From assembly GCA_942492965.1 (NCBI GenBank), contig OW818656.1, positions 2,108,001 through 2,172,000 of the forward strand: a DNA stretch of 64,000 nt. The letters are read 5' to 3'. Source of the stretch: Sphingosinicella sp942492965. Lineage in GTDB: Bacteria > Pseudomonadota > Alphaproteobacteria > Sphingomonadales > Sphingomonadaceae. Both the position numbers and the translations under genes were made by a program. How positions within the stretch are numbered: the first letter of the stretch is position 1; each line of letters opens with the position of its first letter. Under the pieces are notes generated by a model that ran no database searches, was not told where the DNA came from, and was given only the letters and a program-made list of their open reading frames with translations. Shown one piece after another: positions 34,104 to 43,223 of this stretch.

Positions 34104-34360
34104 AAACCCGGTCCGACATCAGGCTCGAACCGCCGGTCGCGCGCAAGGCCGTTGCGACCGGCGCATCGGCAACCGGGGCGACGACGCTCGGCTACGGCGC
34201 TGTCGCGGCGCTGACGCTCGGGGCCTTCGCGCTTGGGGCTGTCGCGGTCGGCGCGCTTGCGATCGGCCGGCTCCGCATCGGCAAGGCGCGCATCCGCAAA
34301 TTGCGGATCGACGAACTTGAGGTCGGAACGATCGTCAGGATCGGTGAGGATCGCGCGTGA
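34100..34360 (+). CDS. Small Ala/Gly-rich hypothetical membrane protein
   Basis: An 86-residue protein. Residues about 17-58 are an Ala/Gly/Leu-rich hydrophobic run with small-residue spacing (GYGAVAALTLGAFALGAVAVG), either a glycine-zipper-like helical hairpin or a repeated left-handed beta-type pattern of G-x-L/A-x-I units (AVGALAIGRLRIGKARI). The tail is basic. The start overlaps ispG and the stop overlaps the next gene (GTGA), so it is co-translated. No family name recognised. Confidence 0.75.
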   Translation: MKTRSDIRLEPPVARKAVATGASATGATTLGYGAVAALTLGAFALGAVAVGALAIGRLRIGKARIRKLRIDELEVGTIVRIGEDRA

Positions 34361-34839
34361 CCCTCTCGATCCGCGCAGCGGTGCGCGAGGATGCGCCGCT
34401 TATCTTCCGTTTCATCTGCGATCTCGCCGAATATGAGAAACTTCGCCACGAGGTGAAAGGCGCCGCCGAAGGGCTTGCCGAGCAGCTGTTCGGCCCGCGC
34501 CCCTATGCCGAGGTGCTGATCGCCGAGGATGACGGCGTGCCCCTGGGCTTCGCGCTGTTCTTCCACAATTTCTCGACCTTCGAAGGGCGGCCGGGGATTT
34601 ATCTGGAAGACCTGTTCGTGGCGCCAGAGGCCCGCGGCAAGGGCGCGGGCAAGGCGCTGCTCGCGCGGCTTGCAGCGCTTGCGATCGAGCGGGATTGCGC
34701 ACGCGTCGAATGGGCGGTGCTCAACTGGAACACGCCCGCGATCGATTTCTACCGTTCGCTCGGCGCGCGGCCGATGGACGAATGGACGGTCAACCGCGTC
34801 GACGGCGATGCGCTGAGGGCGCTCGCCGCGTCAGGGTAG
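34357..34839 (+). CDS. GNAT family N-acetyltransferase (diamine-type)
   Basis: A 160-residue acetyltransferase resembling spermidine/spermine or thialysine acetyltransferases: AEYEKLRHEVKG near the N terminus, FHNFSTFEGRPGIYLEDLFV and the CoA motif EARGKGAGKALLARLA, then WAVLNWNTPAIDFYRSLGA. These blocks are the hallmark of that subgroup. Start is GTG coupled to the preceding stop. It converges with the M61 peptidase gene (9-bp overlap). Confidence 0.9.
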   Translation: MTLSIRAAVREDAPLIFRFICDLAEYEKLRHEVKGAAEGLAEQLFGPRPYAEVLIAEDDGVPLGFALFFHNFSTFEGRPGIYLEDLFVAPEARGKGAGKALLARLAALAIERDCARVEWAVLNWNTPAIDFYRSLGARPMDEWTVNRVDGDALRALAASG

Positions 34840-36732
34840 CGGTTCGAGCACGCGGTCGAGCGGCGCGGGGCCGCTGCCGACGCGTTCGAGGTGCGGATAG
34901 CGGAGCCCGCCGGTGTAGCCGAGGCGGATCGTGCGGTAGCGCGGGCCTTCCTTCACGAGCAGTTCGATGGGGGTCTTGCCGCCCTTCGCGGCGGTGATCG
35001 TCGCCTTGAAATCGGCCTCGTTGAACTCGCGGCCGTTCACCGCCATGAGCCGCGTTGCGGTCGTCACGCCCTCGCGAAACATCGGGCCGTCCCAAACGAC
35101 ATTGGAGATCGCGCCCGAGGCGCTGACGGTGATGCCGACCGAGTGGCTGAGATCGGTCGTGCGGCTGCGCGCGTCGCTCGAGACCTGGTAGGGATTCGGC
35201 GTTTCCTTGAAGACGAGCCGGTAGCCGCCCTTTTCGATGCCGCCGAGCGGAGGCTTCGCGATCTCGTCGACGCGGGTTTTCAGGAAGGTTGCCCAGTCAT
35301 GGCGCGCGACCGCATTGAGCGCGGCGACGACATCCTCGAACGTGTAGGTGACCGTGCCCCAATCGCCGTCACGCACGCTGAAGAAGCCGCGCGCGAAATC
35401 GTCGAGCGACTTCGCGCTGCCCGTCTTCTCGCGGATCAGCATGTCGGCTTCCATCCAGATGAGCGCGCCTTCGTTGTAATAGTCCTCCGAGCGTTGCCAT
35501 GTGCGGAAAGCCTGCGGGCGGCGGGCGTTGGTGATGGGATCGTTGGTGGTGTCGATGAGCGGCTTCCATGCGCGGCCCGGCTGCATTTCGTAGAAGGCCG
35601 CCTGGCTCGCGAACTCGCCGAGCACGACATCCTTGGGAATGAGGCCGGAGCGCGCAGCGAGCACCGAATCCCAGTAGCTCGTCTGCCCTTCGTAGACCCA
35701 GAGCAGGCTGTTCTGCATCGGTGTGCGATAGTCCGGCGTCCAGAGATCGGCGCCGCGGCGGAACTTGCCGTTCCAGCTGTGCGTGAATTCGTGCGGAAGC
35801 AGGCCCCGCATCGCCGCCGTGTTCGCCCAATCGGTGAAATAGGTGCGGGGCAGCGCGTTTTCCGAGCTGCGGTGATGTTCAAGGCCGATGCCGCCAAGCT
35901 CCGTGGAGAGCGCGAACAGGAATTCGTAGCGGTCGTAGTGGCGCGATCCGAACAGCTTTATCGCCTGATCGACCATGCGCCGGTGCGCTTCGATCTGTTC
36001 GGGCGTGGCGGCAAGGTCGCCCGGGCGGTCGGCGAAGACATTGAGGCGGACATCGTGGCCGAGATCCCACGCCTTGTAGTTGCTCCCGGCGAACATCGGG
36101 CTGTCGACGAGCGTTTCGAAATCGGTCTCGGCGTAGCGGAGCGTGTTGCCGGTGCGTACGACGCCGTCCAATGCGGCGACGCCCTGCCAGCCTTCGGGCA
36201 GCGTCACCGAAGGGCGCACGCGGATCTGCCGCGTGTAGTGACCTGCAGGATAGAGCGCGACCGTCTCCCACTGCAGGTTCAGCATCTCCGCCGTCACGCT
36301 GACGCGGCCCTGATTGCCCTCGGTGGGGGAGAGATACTGGAAGCGGACGTCGAGCGCCTTCGCGCCCTTCGGCACATCGACAGTGAAGGCATAGACATCG
36401 CGCGGATCGCGCTTCCACGGCACGGGCTTGCCGCCTGCGCTGATCGTGAGCCCCGCAAGCGCGGCGACCGGCCCGCGCGGCGCGTGCTTGCCGGGGAGCC
36501 ACTCGGGATACCGCAGCGTCAGCGGCCCCGGCGCGGCGACGGGGATCTGCTGGCGGACGCCGAGAATGCGCCGCGCCGTGTCCGTGGCGTCGATATCGAG
36601 CGTCATCACGCCCGGGTAGCGGAGATCCTGCGCGGGCTGTTCCGCTTGGACAGGGGCGGGTGTTCGGGGAAGGCTGTTTTCAGCGGCGGCGGGGGCCGCC
36701 AGAAGAATCAGGAACGAACAGAACGCACGCAA
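34831..36732 (-). CDS. M61 family (glycyl aminopeptidase-like) metallopeptidase
   Basis: A 633-residue exported peptidase. Residues 1-17 (MRAFCSFLILLAAPAAA) are a signal peptide. The N-terminal beta domain (about 30-230) is followed by the gluzincin catalytic domain with zinc motif HEFTHSW and the downstream Glu in VYEGQTSYW, then a C-terminal PDZ-like domain (about 520-620). Length fits the family (about 600). It is probably periplasmic or outer-membrane associated. The ppa gene lies downstream in reversed order on the same strand, 62 bp upstream of this start. Confidence 0.92.
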   Translation of the reverse strand: MRAFCSFLILLAAPAAAENSLPRTPAPVQAEQPAQDLRYPGVMTLDIDATDTARRILGVRQQIPVAAPGPLTLRYPEWLPGKHAPRGPVAALAGLTISAGGKPVPWKRDPRDVYAFTVDVPKGAKALDVRFQYLSPTEGNQGRVSVTAEMLNLQWETVALYPAGHYTRQIRVRPSVTLPEGWQGVAALDGVVRTGNTLRYAETDFETLVDSPMFAGSNYKAWDLGHDVRLNVFADRPGDLAATPEQIEAHRRMVDQAIKLFGSRHYDRYEFLFALSTELGGIGLEHHRSSENALPRTYFTDWANTAAMRGLLPHEFTHSWNGKFRRGADLWTPDYRTPMQNSLLWVYEGQTSYWDSVLAARSGLIPKDVVLGEFASQAAFYEMQPGRAWKPLIDTTNDPITNARRPQAFRTWQRSEDYYNEGALIWMEADMLIREKTGSAKSLDDFARGFFSVRDGDWGTVTYTFEDVVAALNAVARHDWATFLKTRVDEIAKPPLGGIEKGGYRLVFKETPNPYQVSSDARSRTTDLSHSVGITVSASGAISNVVWDGPMFREGVTTATRLMAVNGREFNEADFKATITAAKGGKTPIELLVKEGPRYRTIRLGYTGGLRYPHLERVGSGPAPLDRVLEPLP

Positions 36733-36794
36733 GACAGTCTCCCCGGGAAATGACTTTCCCCGAGGAATGACGGAATTGTTTCAGACGGTAAAGA

Positions 36795-37328
36795 TCAGCC
36801 CTTGGTCTTCGCGCGCTCGACGCCGTCCAGAATCAGCTGCCGTGCCTTTTCGGCATCGCCCCAGCCGTTCAGCTTCGCCCATTTGCCGGGTTCGAGATCC
36901 TTGTAGTGCTCGAAGAAGTGCTCGATCTGGCGGAGCACGATCGGCGGCAGGTCGCTGTGGTTGGTGACGTTGCCGTAGTAGGGGAAGGTCGAATCGACGG
37001 GCACGGTGAGCAGCTTCTCGTCGCCGCCCTTGTCGTCTTCCATCAGCAGCACGCCGACCGGGCGCACGCGGATCACCGCGCCCGAGATGATCGGCGAGCG
37101 CGTGATGACGAGCGCGTCGAGCGGATCGCCGTCTTCGCCGAGCGTGTGCGGGATGAAGCCGTAGTTCGCGGGATAACGCATCGGCGTGTGCAGGATGCGA
37201 TCCACGAAGATCGCGCCTGAGTCCTTGTCGAACTCGTACTTCACCGGTTCGCCGCCGATCGGCACCTCGATGATGACGTTGAGTTCGTGGGGCGGGTTCG
37301 GTCCGACGGGAATCTTTGATATATCCAT
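36795..37328 (-). CDS. ppa: Inorganic pyrophosphatase
   Basis: A 177-residue cytosolic class I enzyme that hydrolyses pyrophosphate and so pulls biosynthetic reactions forward. Active-site acids lie in GAIFVDRIL, the signature EDGDPLDALV (D-x-D-P-x-D) and DKGGDEKLL; KYEFDKDSG and YPANYGFIP are also conserved. MDISKIP is the usual family start. It is divergent from hisS with a 115-bp gap. Confidence 0.96.
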   Translation of the reverse strand: MDISKIPVGPNPPHELNVIIEVPIGGEPVKYEFDKDSGAIFVDRILHTPMRYPANYGFIPHTLGEDGDPLDALVITRSPIISGAVIRVRPVGVLLMEDDKGGDEKLLTVPVDSTFPYYGNVTNHSDLPPIVLRQIEHFFEHYKDLEPGKWAKLNGWGDAEKARQLILDGVERAKTKG

Positions 37329-37443
37329 GGCGCGCGGCATCTAGCGGTTCTTCGCGCCGAAGGGAACCGCCGAATGTTGCGGCGCAGCAGAAATCGCATG
37401 AACGGTTTCCACGGCCCGCGAGACGGTCTAAAGCGCGGCGCTT

Positions 37444-38743
37444 ATGAGCAGCAAGATTCAGGCCGTTCGCGGCACGCAGGACATGGTGGGCGAGGAGGCC
37501 GCGCGCTTCGATCAGGTGATCGAAACGTTCACGCGCGTGCGCAGGCTCTATGGCTTCCGCCCGGTGCAGGTGCCGGTGTTCGAATTCACCGGCGTGTTCG
37601 CGCGCTCGCTCGGCGAAACGACCGACGTGGTTTCGAAGGAAATGTACACGTTCGAGGATCGCGGCGGCGAATCGCTGACGCTGCGGCCGGAGTTCACGGC
37701 AGGAATCGCGCGCGCCTATATCTCCAACGGCTGGCAGCAGCACGCGCCGATGAAGCTCGCGGCGTGGGGGCCTGCGTTTCGCTATGAACGCCCGCAGAAG
37801 GGGCGCTTCCGGCAGTTCCACCAGCTCGACGCGGAAATCCTGGGGTCGGGCGAGCCGGCGGCGGACGTCGAGATCATCGCGCTTGCGCAGCATGTGCTCG
37901 ATGAACTCGGGCTTCAGGGCAAGACGGTGCTGAACCTCAACACGCTCGGCGACCCGGAAACGCGGGCCGCGTGGCAGGCGGCGCTGATCGCGCACTTTTC
38001 GGCGCACCGCGACGCGCTTTCGGCGGAAAGCCGCGAACGGCTGGAGAAGAACCCGCTGCGTATCCTCGACAGCAAGGATGCTGCGGACAAGGCGCTGGTC
38101 GCCGATGCGCCCGCGGATCGATGCCTATATGTCCGCCGAAGCGGGGGCGTGGTTCGATGCGGTCCGCAAGGGGCTGGATGCGGCGGGCGTCGCCTATCAG
38201 CGGAACGAAGCGCTGGTGCGCGGGCTCGATTATTATCGGCACACGACGTTCGAGTTCATCACCGAGCATCTGGGCGCGCAGGGCACCGTGCTCGGCGGCG
38301 GGCGCTACGACGGATTGATGGAGGCGCTCGGCGGGCCCCCGACGCCGTGCGTCGGCTGGGCGGCGGGGATCGAGCGTTTGGCGATGCTGATTGAAGCGCC
38401 CGCTGGCGATGCGATCGATGTCGCCGTGGTGCCGGATGGGTCAGTTGATGGTCTGGAGGAGGTTTGCCTCGACATCGTTTCTCGCTTGCGAAGGCGTGGG
38501 ATACCGACGGAGTTTGCTTTTCGGGGCAATGCGAAGAAGAGGGTCGAGGCGGCAAAACGTAAGGGAGCGCGTTCCATACTTTTTGTGCAAGACATCAGCC
38601 AGTCGCACGGCAGCCTGCATTTGTCGCGGGTGACGATGACCAGCGATGAGCAGGGGCCTTTTATGGATACGGTCCTGTCGGCTTTGCCCGAAAGCTACAG
38701 CCACGTGAGCGGCGACGAGCTGCCGTCAGAGCAGGATCTATGA
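37444..38743 (+). pseudogene. hisS: Histidyl-tRNA synthetase, interrupted by a +1 frameshift
   Basis: The gene for the ligase that charges tRNA-His. Frame one (from 37444) covers motif 1 and 2 (AVRGTQDM, LRPEFTAGIAR, AAWGPAFRYERPQKGRFRQFHQLD). Frame two continues through the histidine-A motif (RGLDYYRHTTFEFI), motif 3 (AAGIERLAML) and the anticodon-binding domain to 38743. The switch is at GCGCCCGCGG (38107-38116): removing one C of 38110-38112 restores a continuous enzyme of about 432 residues, including ADAPRIDAYMSAEA. The enzyme is essential and the rest is undamaged, so a sequence error is more likely than loss of function. Its stop overlaps the prfA start. Confidence 0.9.
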
Positions 38744-39828
38744 GCGGCGTTCCCACCGCGCGTATCCGGCAGATCGAATCGCGCTATGCCGAACTGACTA
38801 CGCAGATGTCGGCGGGTGATCTCCCGGCCGAGAAGTTCGTCGCGCTTTCCAAGGAATATGCCGAGCTGAAGCCCGTCGCTGAGGCGGCCAGCGCGGTGCG
38901 CGTGATGCGCGACGAGGCCGAGAGCCTGACCGCGATGGTGAACGGCGGCGAGAGCGACCGCGAGATGGTGGCGCTTGCCGAAGAAGAGCTGCAGTCGCTG
39001 AAGGAACAGCTGCCGGATGCCGAAAAGGCGCTCGCCGTGCTGCTGCTGCCGAAGGACATGGCGGACGAGCGCTCGGCGATCCTTGAAATCCGCGCGGGGA
39101 CGGGTGGCGAGGAGGCGGCGCTGTTCGCGGGCGATCTTTACCGCATGTATCAGCGCTATGCCGAAACGCAGGGCTGGCGCGTGGAGACGATGGAGATGTC
39201 GTCGGCGGACGCGGGCGGGCTCAAGGAAGTGATCGCGAACGTCACCGGGCAGGGCGTGTTCGCCAAGCTGAAATTCGAAAGCGGCGTCCACCGCGTGCAG
39301 CGCGTGCCCGCCACGGAAGCCTCCGGGCGCATCCACACGTCCGCCGCGACGGTGGCGGTGCTGCCCGAGGCCGAGGAGGTCGACGTGCAGATCGACGAGA
39401 AGGACCTGCGTATCGACGTGTTCCGCTCGTCCGGCCCCGGCGGCCAGTCGGTGAACACGACGGACAGCGCCGTGCGTATCACGCACCTTCCCACCGGCCT
39501 CGTCGTCAGCCAGCAGGACGAAAAGAGCCAGCACAAGAACAAGGCGAAGGCGCTCAAAGTGCTACGCGCGCGCCTTTTTGAACTGGAGCGCGAGAAACTG
39601 GCGAACGAACGCGCCGGCGCGCGCAAGTCGATGGTCGGCTCTGGCGACCGTTCGGAACGCATCCGCACGTACAACTACCCGCAGGGGCGCGTCACCGACC
39701 ACCGCATCAACCTGACGCTGCACCGCCTGCCGGAGATCATGGAAGGCACGGGTCTCGGCGAACTCGTCGCCGCGCTGATCGCCGAGGATCAAGCGGCACG
39801 GCTCGCGAACCTGAATGAAGGCGCTTGA
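38740..39828 (+). CDS. prfA: Peptide chain release factor 1
   Basis: A 362-residue class I release factor for UAA and UAG stop codons. The catalytic GGQ loop is in SSGPGGQSVNTTDSAVR (about residues 229-245); the codon-recognition PxT-type loop lies near PATEAS. Length is typical. The start overlaps the hisS stop, and the end overlaps prmC, whose product methylates the GGQ glutamine. Confidence 0.96.
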   Translation: MSGVPTARIRQIESRYAELTTQMSAGDLPAEKFVALSKEYAELKPVAEAASAVRVMRDEAESLTAMVNGGESDREMVALAEEELQSLKEQLPDAEKALAVLLLPKDMADERSAILEIRAGTGGEEAALFAGDLYRMYQRYAETQGWRVETMEMSSADAGGLKEVIANVTGQGVFAKLKFESGVHRVQRVPATEASGRIHTSAATVAVLPEAEEVDVQIDEKDLRIDVFRSSGPGGQSVNTTDSAVRITHLPTGLVVSQQDEKSQHKNKAKALKVLRARLFELEREKLANERAGARKSMVGSGDRSERIRTYNYPQGRVTDHRINLTLHRLPEIMEGTGLGELVAALIAEDQAARLANLNEGA

Positions 39829-40639
39829 TCTCGTAAGGGATGCGGCGGCGCGGATCGGCGGAGAGACGCCGCGCCTCGACGCGGAACTGATCGTCGCCCA
39901 TGCGCTCGGGATCAGCCGCGAGGCGCTACTGCTCGGCAATCCGGAGGTCGCGGCGGACGCGGCGGCGCCGTTCATCGCACGCCGCGCGGCGGGTGAACCC
40001 GTGGCCTATATTCTCGGGCGGCAGGAATTCTGGTCCCTCGATCTGGAAGTGGGGCCGGGCATCCTCGTGCCGCGCGGCGACACCGAAACGCTGATCGCCG
40101 CCGCGCAGCGTCTGTTCCCGGCGGATGCGGCGCTTCGCATTCTCGATCTCGGTACGGGCTCGGGCGCTCTCGCGCTCGCCGCGCTTGCCGAATGGCCGCG
40201 CGCGACTGCGCTCGCGACCGATGTATCGGATACGGCGCTCGCCGTTGCCGCGCGAAACGCCGCGCGGCTGGGGTTTTCCGGGCGATCCCGCTTTCTCAAA
40301 GCCGACTGGGTCGAAGGTGTGGCGGGGCGTTTCTCTTTAATCCTGTCGAATCCGCCCTATATAGGAGAGGACGAGGCGACCGGCGCCGGCGTGCGCGAAT
40401 ACGAACCGCACGGCGCGCTGTTCGCTGGCAAGGATGGCCTTGCGGCGTATCGGCGCATCGTTCCCGTACTCCCGGCATTGCTGGAGGCGGACGGCGCCGC
40501 GATCATCGAGATCGGATGGCGGCAGGCGGAAGCGGTTTTGGCGCTGGGGCGCGAAGCGGGCCTTGGCGGCGTGGTGGAGCGCGACCTTGCCGGGCGGGAT
40601 CGGGCGGTTGTTTTCCGTCGCATCGCTTCTGTTTTTTGA
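39815..40639 (+). CDS. prmC: Release factor glutamine methyltransferase
   Basis: A 274-residue S-adenosylmethionine enzyme that methylates the glutamine of GGQ in release factors, raising termination efficiency. The N-terminal helical domain (1-85) is followed by the Rossmann-type domain with LDLGTGSGALALA and the substrate motif LSNPPYIGED. It begins 14 bp before the prfA stop, the standard prfA-prmC arrangement. Confidence 0.95.
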   Translation: MKALDLVRDAAARIGGETPRLDAELIVAHALGISREALLLGNPEVAADAAAPFIARRAAGEPVAYILGRQEFWSLDLEVGPGILVPRGDTETLIAAAQRLFPADAALRILDLGTGSGALALAALAEWPRATALATDVSDTALAVAARNAARLGFSGRSRFLKADWVEGVAGRFSLILSNPPYIGEDEATGAGVREYEPHGALFAGKDGLAAYRRIVPVLPALLEADGAAIIEIGWRQAEAVLALGREAGLGGVVERDLAGRDRAVVFRRIASVF

Positions 40640-40824
40640 CTTGGAATGCGATGCCAATGCCGCTAGAGCGGCTGTGCATGGGCGAGGACGATGATCCCCT
40701 CGCCGGGCACTTACGATAGGCAGAATCGTTTGGCGGTCGCTTCCGGACCCTTGCGTGGATGGCCGCGCATGTCCTGAACAACGACAGTCGGCTCGGCCGG
40801 CAGTATCGGGGAAAAGAGTATTTC

Positions 40825-41745
40825 ATGAGAAATGGGCAGCAACAGTCCGGTCGGCGTCGTGGGCGCGGCAATCCGCGTCCCCAGCAGGGCGGCGGTCGTG
40901 AGATGGGCAACCGCAACATGGAGCCCCGCCAGCGCGGCAATGCGCTTCAGCTGCTCGAAAAATACACCAACCTCGCGCGCGAGGCGCACCAGCAGGGCGA
41001 ACGCGTCCAGGCCGAATATTATCTGCAGTACGCAGACCACTATCACCGCGTCGTTTCCGAAATGCGCGCGCGGCAGGAAGAGCGTCAGTCGCAGTATCAG
41101 CAGCACAACGACCGTCCCGATCGCCGTGGCCGCGATGACGAACGCGATATGCGCGACGAGGACGACGACGGCGACGACGAGGGCGATGAGGATGAAGAGG
41201 GCGATGCGGACAACCGCGGCCCGATCCACAACAATCGCCAGGACCGTCAGCGGTTCGAACCGCGCCACCAGCGGCAGGACCGCCCGGAACGTCAGGACCG
41301 CGACCGTCAGGAACGGCCGGAGCGCGCGGAACGCCCCGAGCGCCAGGAACGTCCTGAGCGTCAGGAGCGCGCCGAGCGCCAGGAACGCCCTGAGCGTCAG
41401 GACCGTGACCGCCCGGAACGGTCGGAGCGTCAGGAGCGGCACGAACAGCCCCGCCCGGCGCCGCAGCCCCGCGCCGCGGCGCAGCCGGCCGATGACGAGC
41501 GCGAGGATGAAGGTGCGCTCCGCACGCTCGCCCGCAGCGCCCGCCGGGCCGATGCCGAGGAGTCCGTGGCGGCGGAAGCGCCCAAGCGGCGCGGCCGTCC
41601 CCCCGGGCAGGCCAAGCAGGCTGCCCCGGCAGCGGCCGAAGCACCGGCTGCGGCTCCCGTTGCCGTGGAAGCCGAGGACGAGAAGCCGCGCCGTCCGCGC
41701 GGGCGTCCGCGCAAGGTTCAGCCTGTCGAGACCGTCGACGCCTGA
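40825..41745 (+). CDS. DUF4167 domain protein with charged repeats
   Basis: A 306-residue, highly charged protein. Residues about 1-80 are the DUF4167 domain: an RG-rich start (RRRGRGNPRPQQ), then NALQLLEKYTNLAREAHQQGERVQAEYYLQYADHY (two blocks of the domain). An acidic run (DEDDDGDDEGDEDEEGD) and a long ERPERQ/DRPERQ repeat follow (about 152-215), ending in an AT-hook-like KRRGRPPG and RPRGRPRK. It looks like a disordered nucleic-acid-binding protein. MRNGQQ is chosen over an ATG 66 bp upstream because GGGGAAAAGAG lies before it. Function is unknown. Confidence 0.85.
   Translation: MRNGQQQSGRRRGRGNPRPQQGGGREMGNRNMEPRQRGNALQLLEKYTNLAREAHQQGERVQAEYYLQYADHYHRVVSEMRARQEERQSQYQQHNDRPDRRGRDDERDMRDEDDDGDDEGDEDEEGDADNRGPIHNNRQDRQRFEPRHQRQDRPERQDRDRQERPERAERPERQERPERQERAERQERPERQDRDRPERSERQERHEQPRPAPQPRAAAQPADDEREDEGALRTLARSARRADAEESVAAEAPKRRGRPPGQAKQAAPAAAEAPAAAPVAVEAEDEKPRRPRGRPRKVQPVETVDA
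41276..41448 (+). repeat. In-gene tandem repeat coding ERPERQ-type units
   Basis: Imperfect short direct repeats built from GAACGTCAG, CGCCCGGAACGT and CGTCAGGACCG-like units within the DUF4167 gene. They encode Arg/Glu/Pro/Gln-rich repeats and are likely to vary in number among strains. Confidence 0.7.
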
Positions 41746-41785
41746 ATTCCGCAGGCCAGGCCGGGTCTTCGGCCTGTAACGCAAG

Positions 41786-41814
41786 GTTCATGTTTCCGTC
41801 ACGGGAACTTCATG
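41786..41814 (+). promoter_or_regulatory. Pho-box-like triple repeat upstream of the porin gene
   Basis: Three 7-mers on an 11-bp period: GTTCATG (41786-41792), CGTCACG (41797-41803) and CTTCATG (41808-41814), each separated by 4 bases. This is the layout of PhoB sites (CTTTCAT/CTGTCAT repeats with 4-bp spacers). It lies about 50 bp before the start of an OprO/OprP-type porin, which suits phosphate control. Confidence 0.55.
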
Positions 41815-41864
41815 CTAGCGCCCCCGCGCGTACCGCACGAGCGGTCGCATTGAAGGGGACGGTC

Positions 41865-43223
41865 ATGACCACGCGCCAAGCGGCATTGGTTCCGGCATTC
41901 ATAGTGATGGGCCTGTCTGCAAGCCTGCCGACAACGGCGATGGCGCAGACGGAATCGGTCACGCTCGAACAGGCGGTCGCGAAGCTCGCCGCGCTGCAGG
42001 CGCAGCTCGAAGCGGTTCAGGCCGAAGTCGCGGCGCTGCGCGCGCAGGGCGCCCCGAAGGCCCCCGCGCCTCAACAACAGGCGGCAGCCCCCGCCGACCC
42101 GATCAAGGTCAGCTGGAAGGGCGCCCCCGAGATCTCCTCGAAAGGCTGGAGCTTCAAGCCGCGCGGGCGGCTGCAGCTCGACGCCGCGAACGTGTCGCAC
42201 CCGGCGGGCATTGCAGACAGCGGCCTCGGCTTCACGAACGAAGTGCGGCGCGCCTATCTTGGCGTGCAGGGCACCGTGCCGGGCGGCTTCGGCTATCGCG
42301 TGGATATCGATTTCGCGCCGTCATCGCCCGAATTCCAGGAAGCCTATATCGACTACACACGCGGCCGGACGACGATCACGGTCGGGCAGCACAACGGTTT
42401 CCAGGGGCTCGAGGAACTGACGAGCGACGTCAACACGAGCTTCATGGAGCGCGCGGCGTTCACCGATGCGTTCGGCTTCGAGCGGCGGCTCGGGATTTCG
42501 GCACAGTATCGCGGCAAGGCGCTGCTGCTGCAGGGCGGCGTGTTCACCGACAACATCGCCGACCTCTCCGACGATGCGAACAGCAGCTACGGCTTCGATG
42601 GTCGCATCGTGTTCGCGCCAAAGGTGGGCGGCACGCAGATCCACGTCGGCGCTTCCGCGCATTACCGCGACGCCGACGCTGTCGGCACGGGCACGCGCTA
42701 TCGCCAGCGGCCGCAGGTGCACACCACCGACGTGCGCTTCCTCGCAACGCCCGCGCTGGCGGTAACGGCGGAGACGAACTACGGGCTGGAACTCGCCGCG
42801 ATCTCCGGGCCATTCTATGCCGCCGCCGAAACGCACTGGATGAACGTGTCGCTCGCGGGCGCTGCCGATCCCACCTTCTTCGGCGGCTATGTTGAAGGCG
42901 GCTGGCTGATCACCGGCGAATCACGCGGCTACAAGGACGGCGCCTTCGATCGCATCAAACCGGCGAATCCGGTATCGGACGGCGGCATCGGCGCCATCGC
43001 GCTCAGCCTGCGCCACGACCATCTCGATCTCAGCGACGCGGGAATCGTGGGCGGACGCCAGCAGGGCTATCTCGCCTCGCTGATCTGGAAGCCCACCGAT
43101 TATGTGCTGTTTGCGCTGAACGGCGGCCGGCTGGTCTTCGACGACGCGGCGATCGCGGGGACAGGCGGAGACAAGGATTACAGCGCGACCGTCGTCGGCC
43201 TCCGCAGCCAGATCGACTTTTAA
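41865..43223 (+). CDS. OprO/OprP family porin
   Basis: A 452-residue outer-membrane protein. Residues 1-27 are a signal peptide (ending in TTAMAQ). A coiled-coil segment (about 33-60, EQAVAKLAALQAQLEAVQAEVAALRAQ) precedes the 16-strand porin domain with SFKPRGRLQLDAANV near its start, and the chain ends in the aromatic SQIDF expected for barrel insertion. The family includes phosphate- and polyphosphate-selective channels. GAAGGGGA lies before the ATG. A Pho-box-like array upstream supports phosphate regulation, by inference. Confidence 0.9.
   Translation: MTTRQAALVPAFIVMGLSASLPTTAMAQTESVTLEQAVAKLAALQAQLEAVQAEVAALRAQGAPKAPAPQQQAAAPADPIKVSWKGAPEISSKGWSFKPRGRLQLDAANVSHPAGIADSGLGFTNEVRRAYLGVQGTVPGGFGYRVDIDFAPSSPEFQEAYIDYTRGRTTITVGQHNGFQGLEELTSDVNTSFMERAAFTDAFGFERRLGISAQYRGKALLLQGGVFTDNIADLSDDANSSYGFDGRIVFAPKVGGTQIHVGASAHYRDADAVGTGTRYRQRPQVHTTDVRFLATPALAVTAETNYGLELAAISGPFYAAAETHWMNVSLAGAADPTFFGGYVEGGWLITGESRGYKDGAFDRIKPANPVSDGGIGAIALSLRHDHLDLSDAGIVGGRQQGYLASLIWKPTDYVLFALNGGRLVFDDAAIAGTGGDKDYSATVVGLRSQIDF

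Noticed and set aside
36733..36794. Terminator between ppa and the M61 peptidase gene
   Set aside because: The GGGAAA/TTTCCC stem is short and imperfect and has no clear T run on either strand.
40640..40824. A regulatory RNA before the DUF4167 gene
   Set aside because: A GGCGAGG/CCTCGCC stem exists but there is no terminator, conserved motif or other support.
41276..41448. Short repeated units resembling a CRISPR array
   Set aside because: Repeats are contiguous and in frame within a coding gene, have no unique spacers, and no cas genes are nearby.
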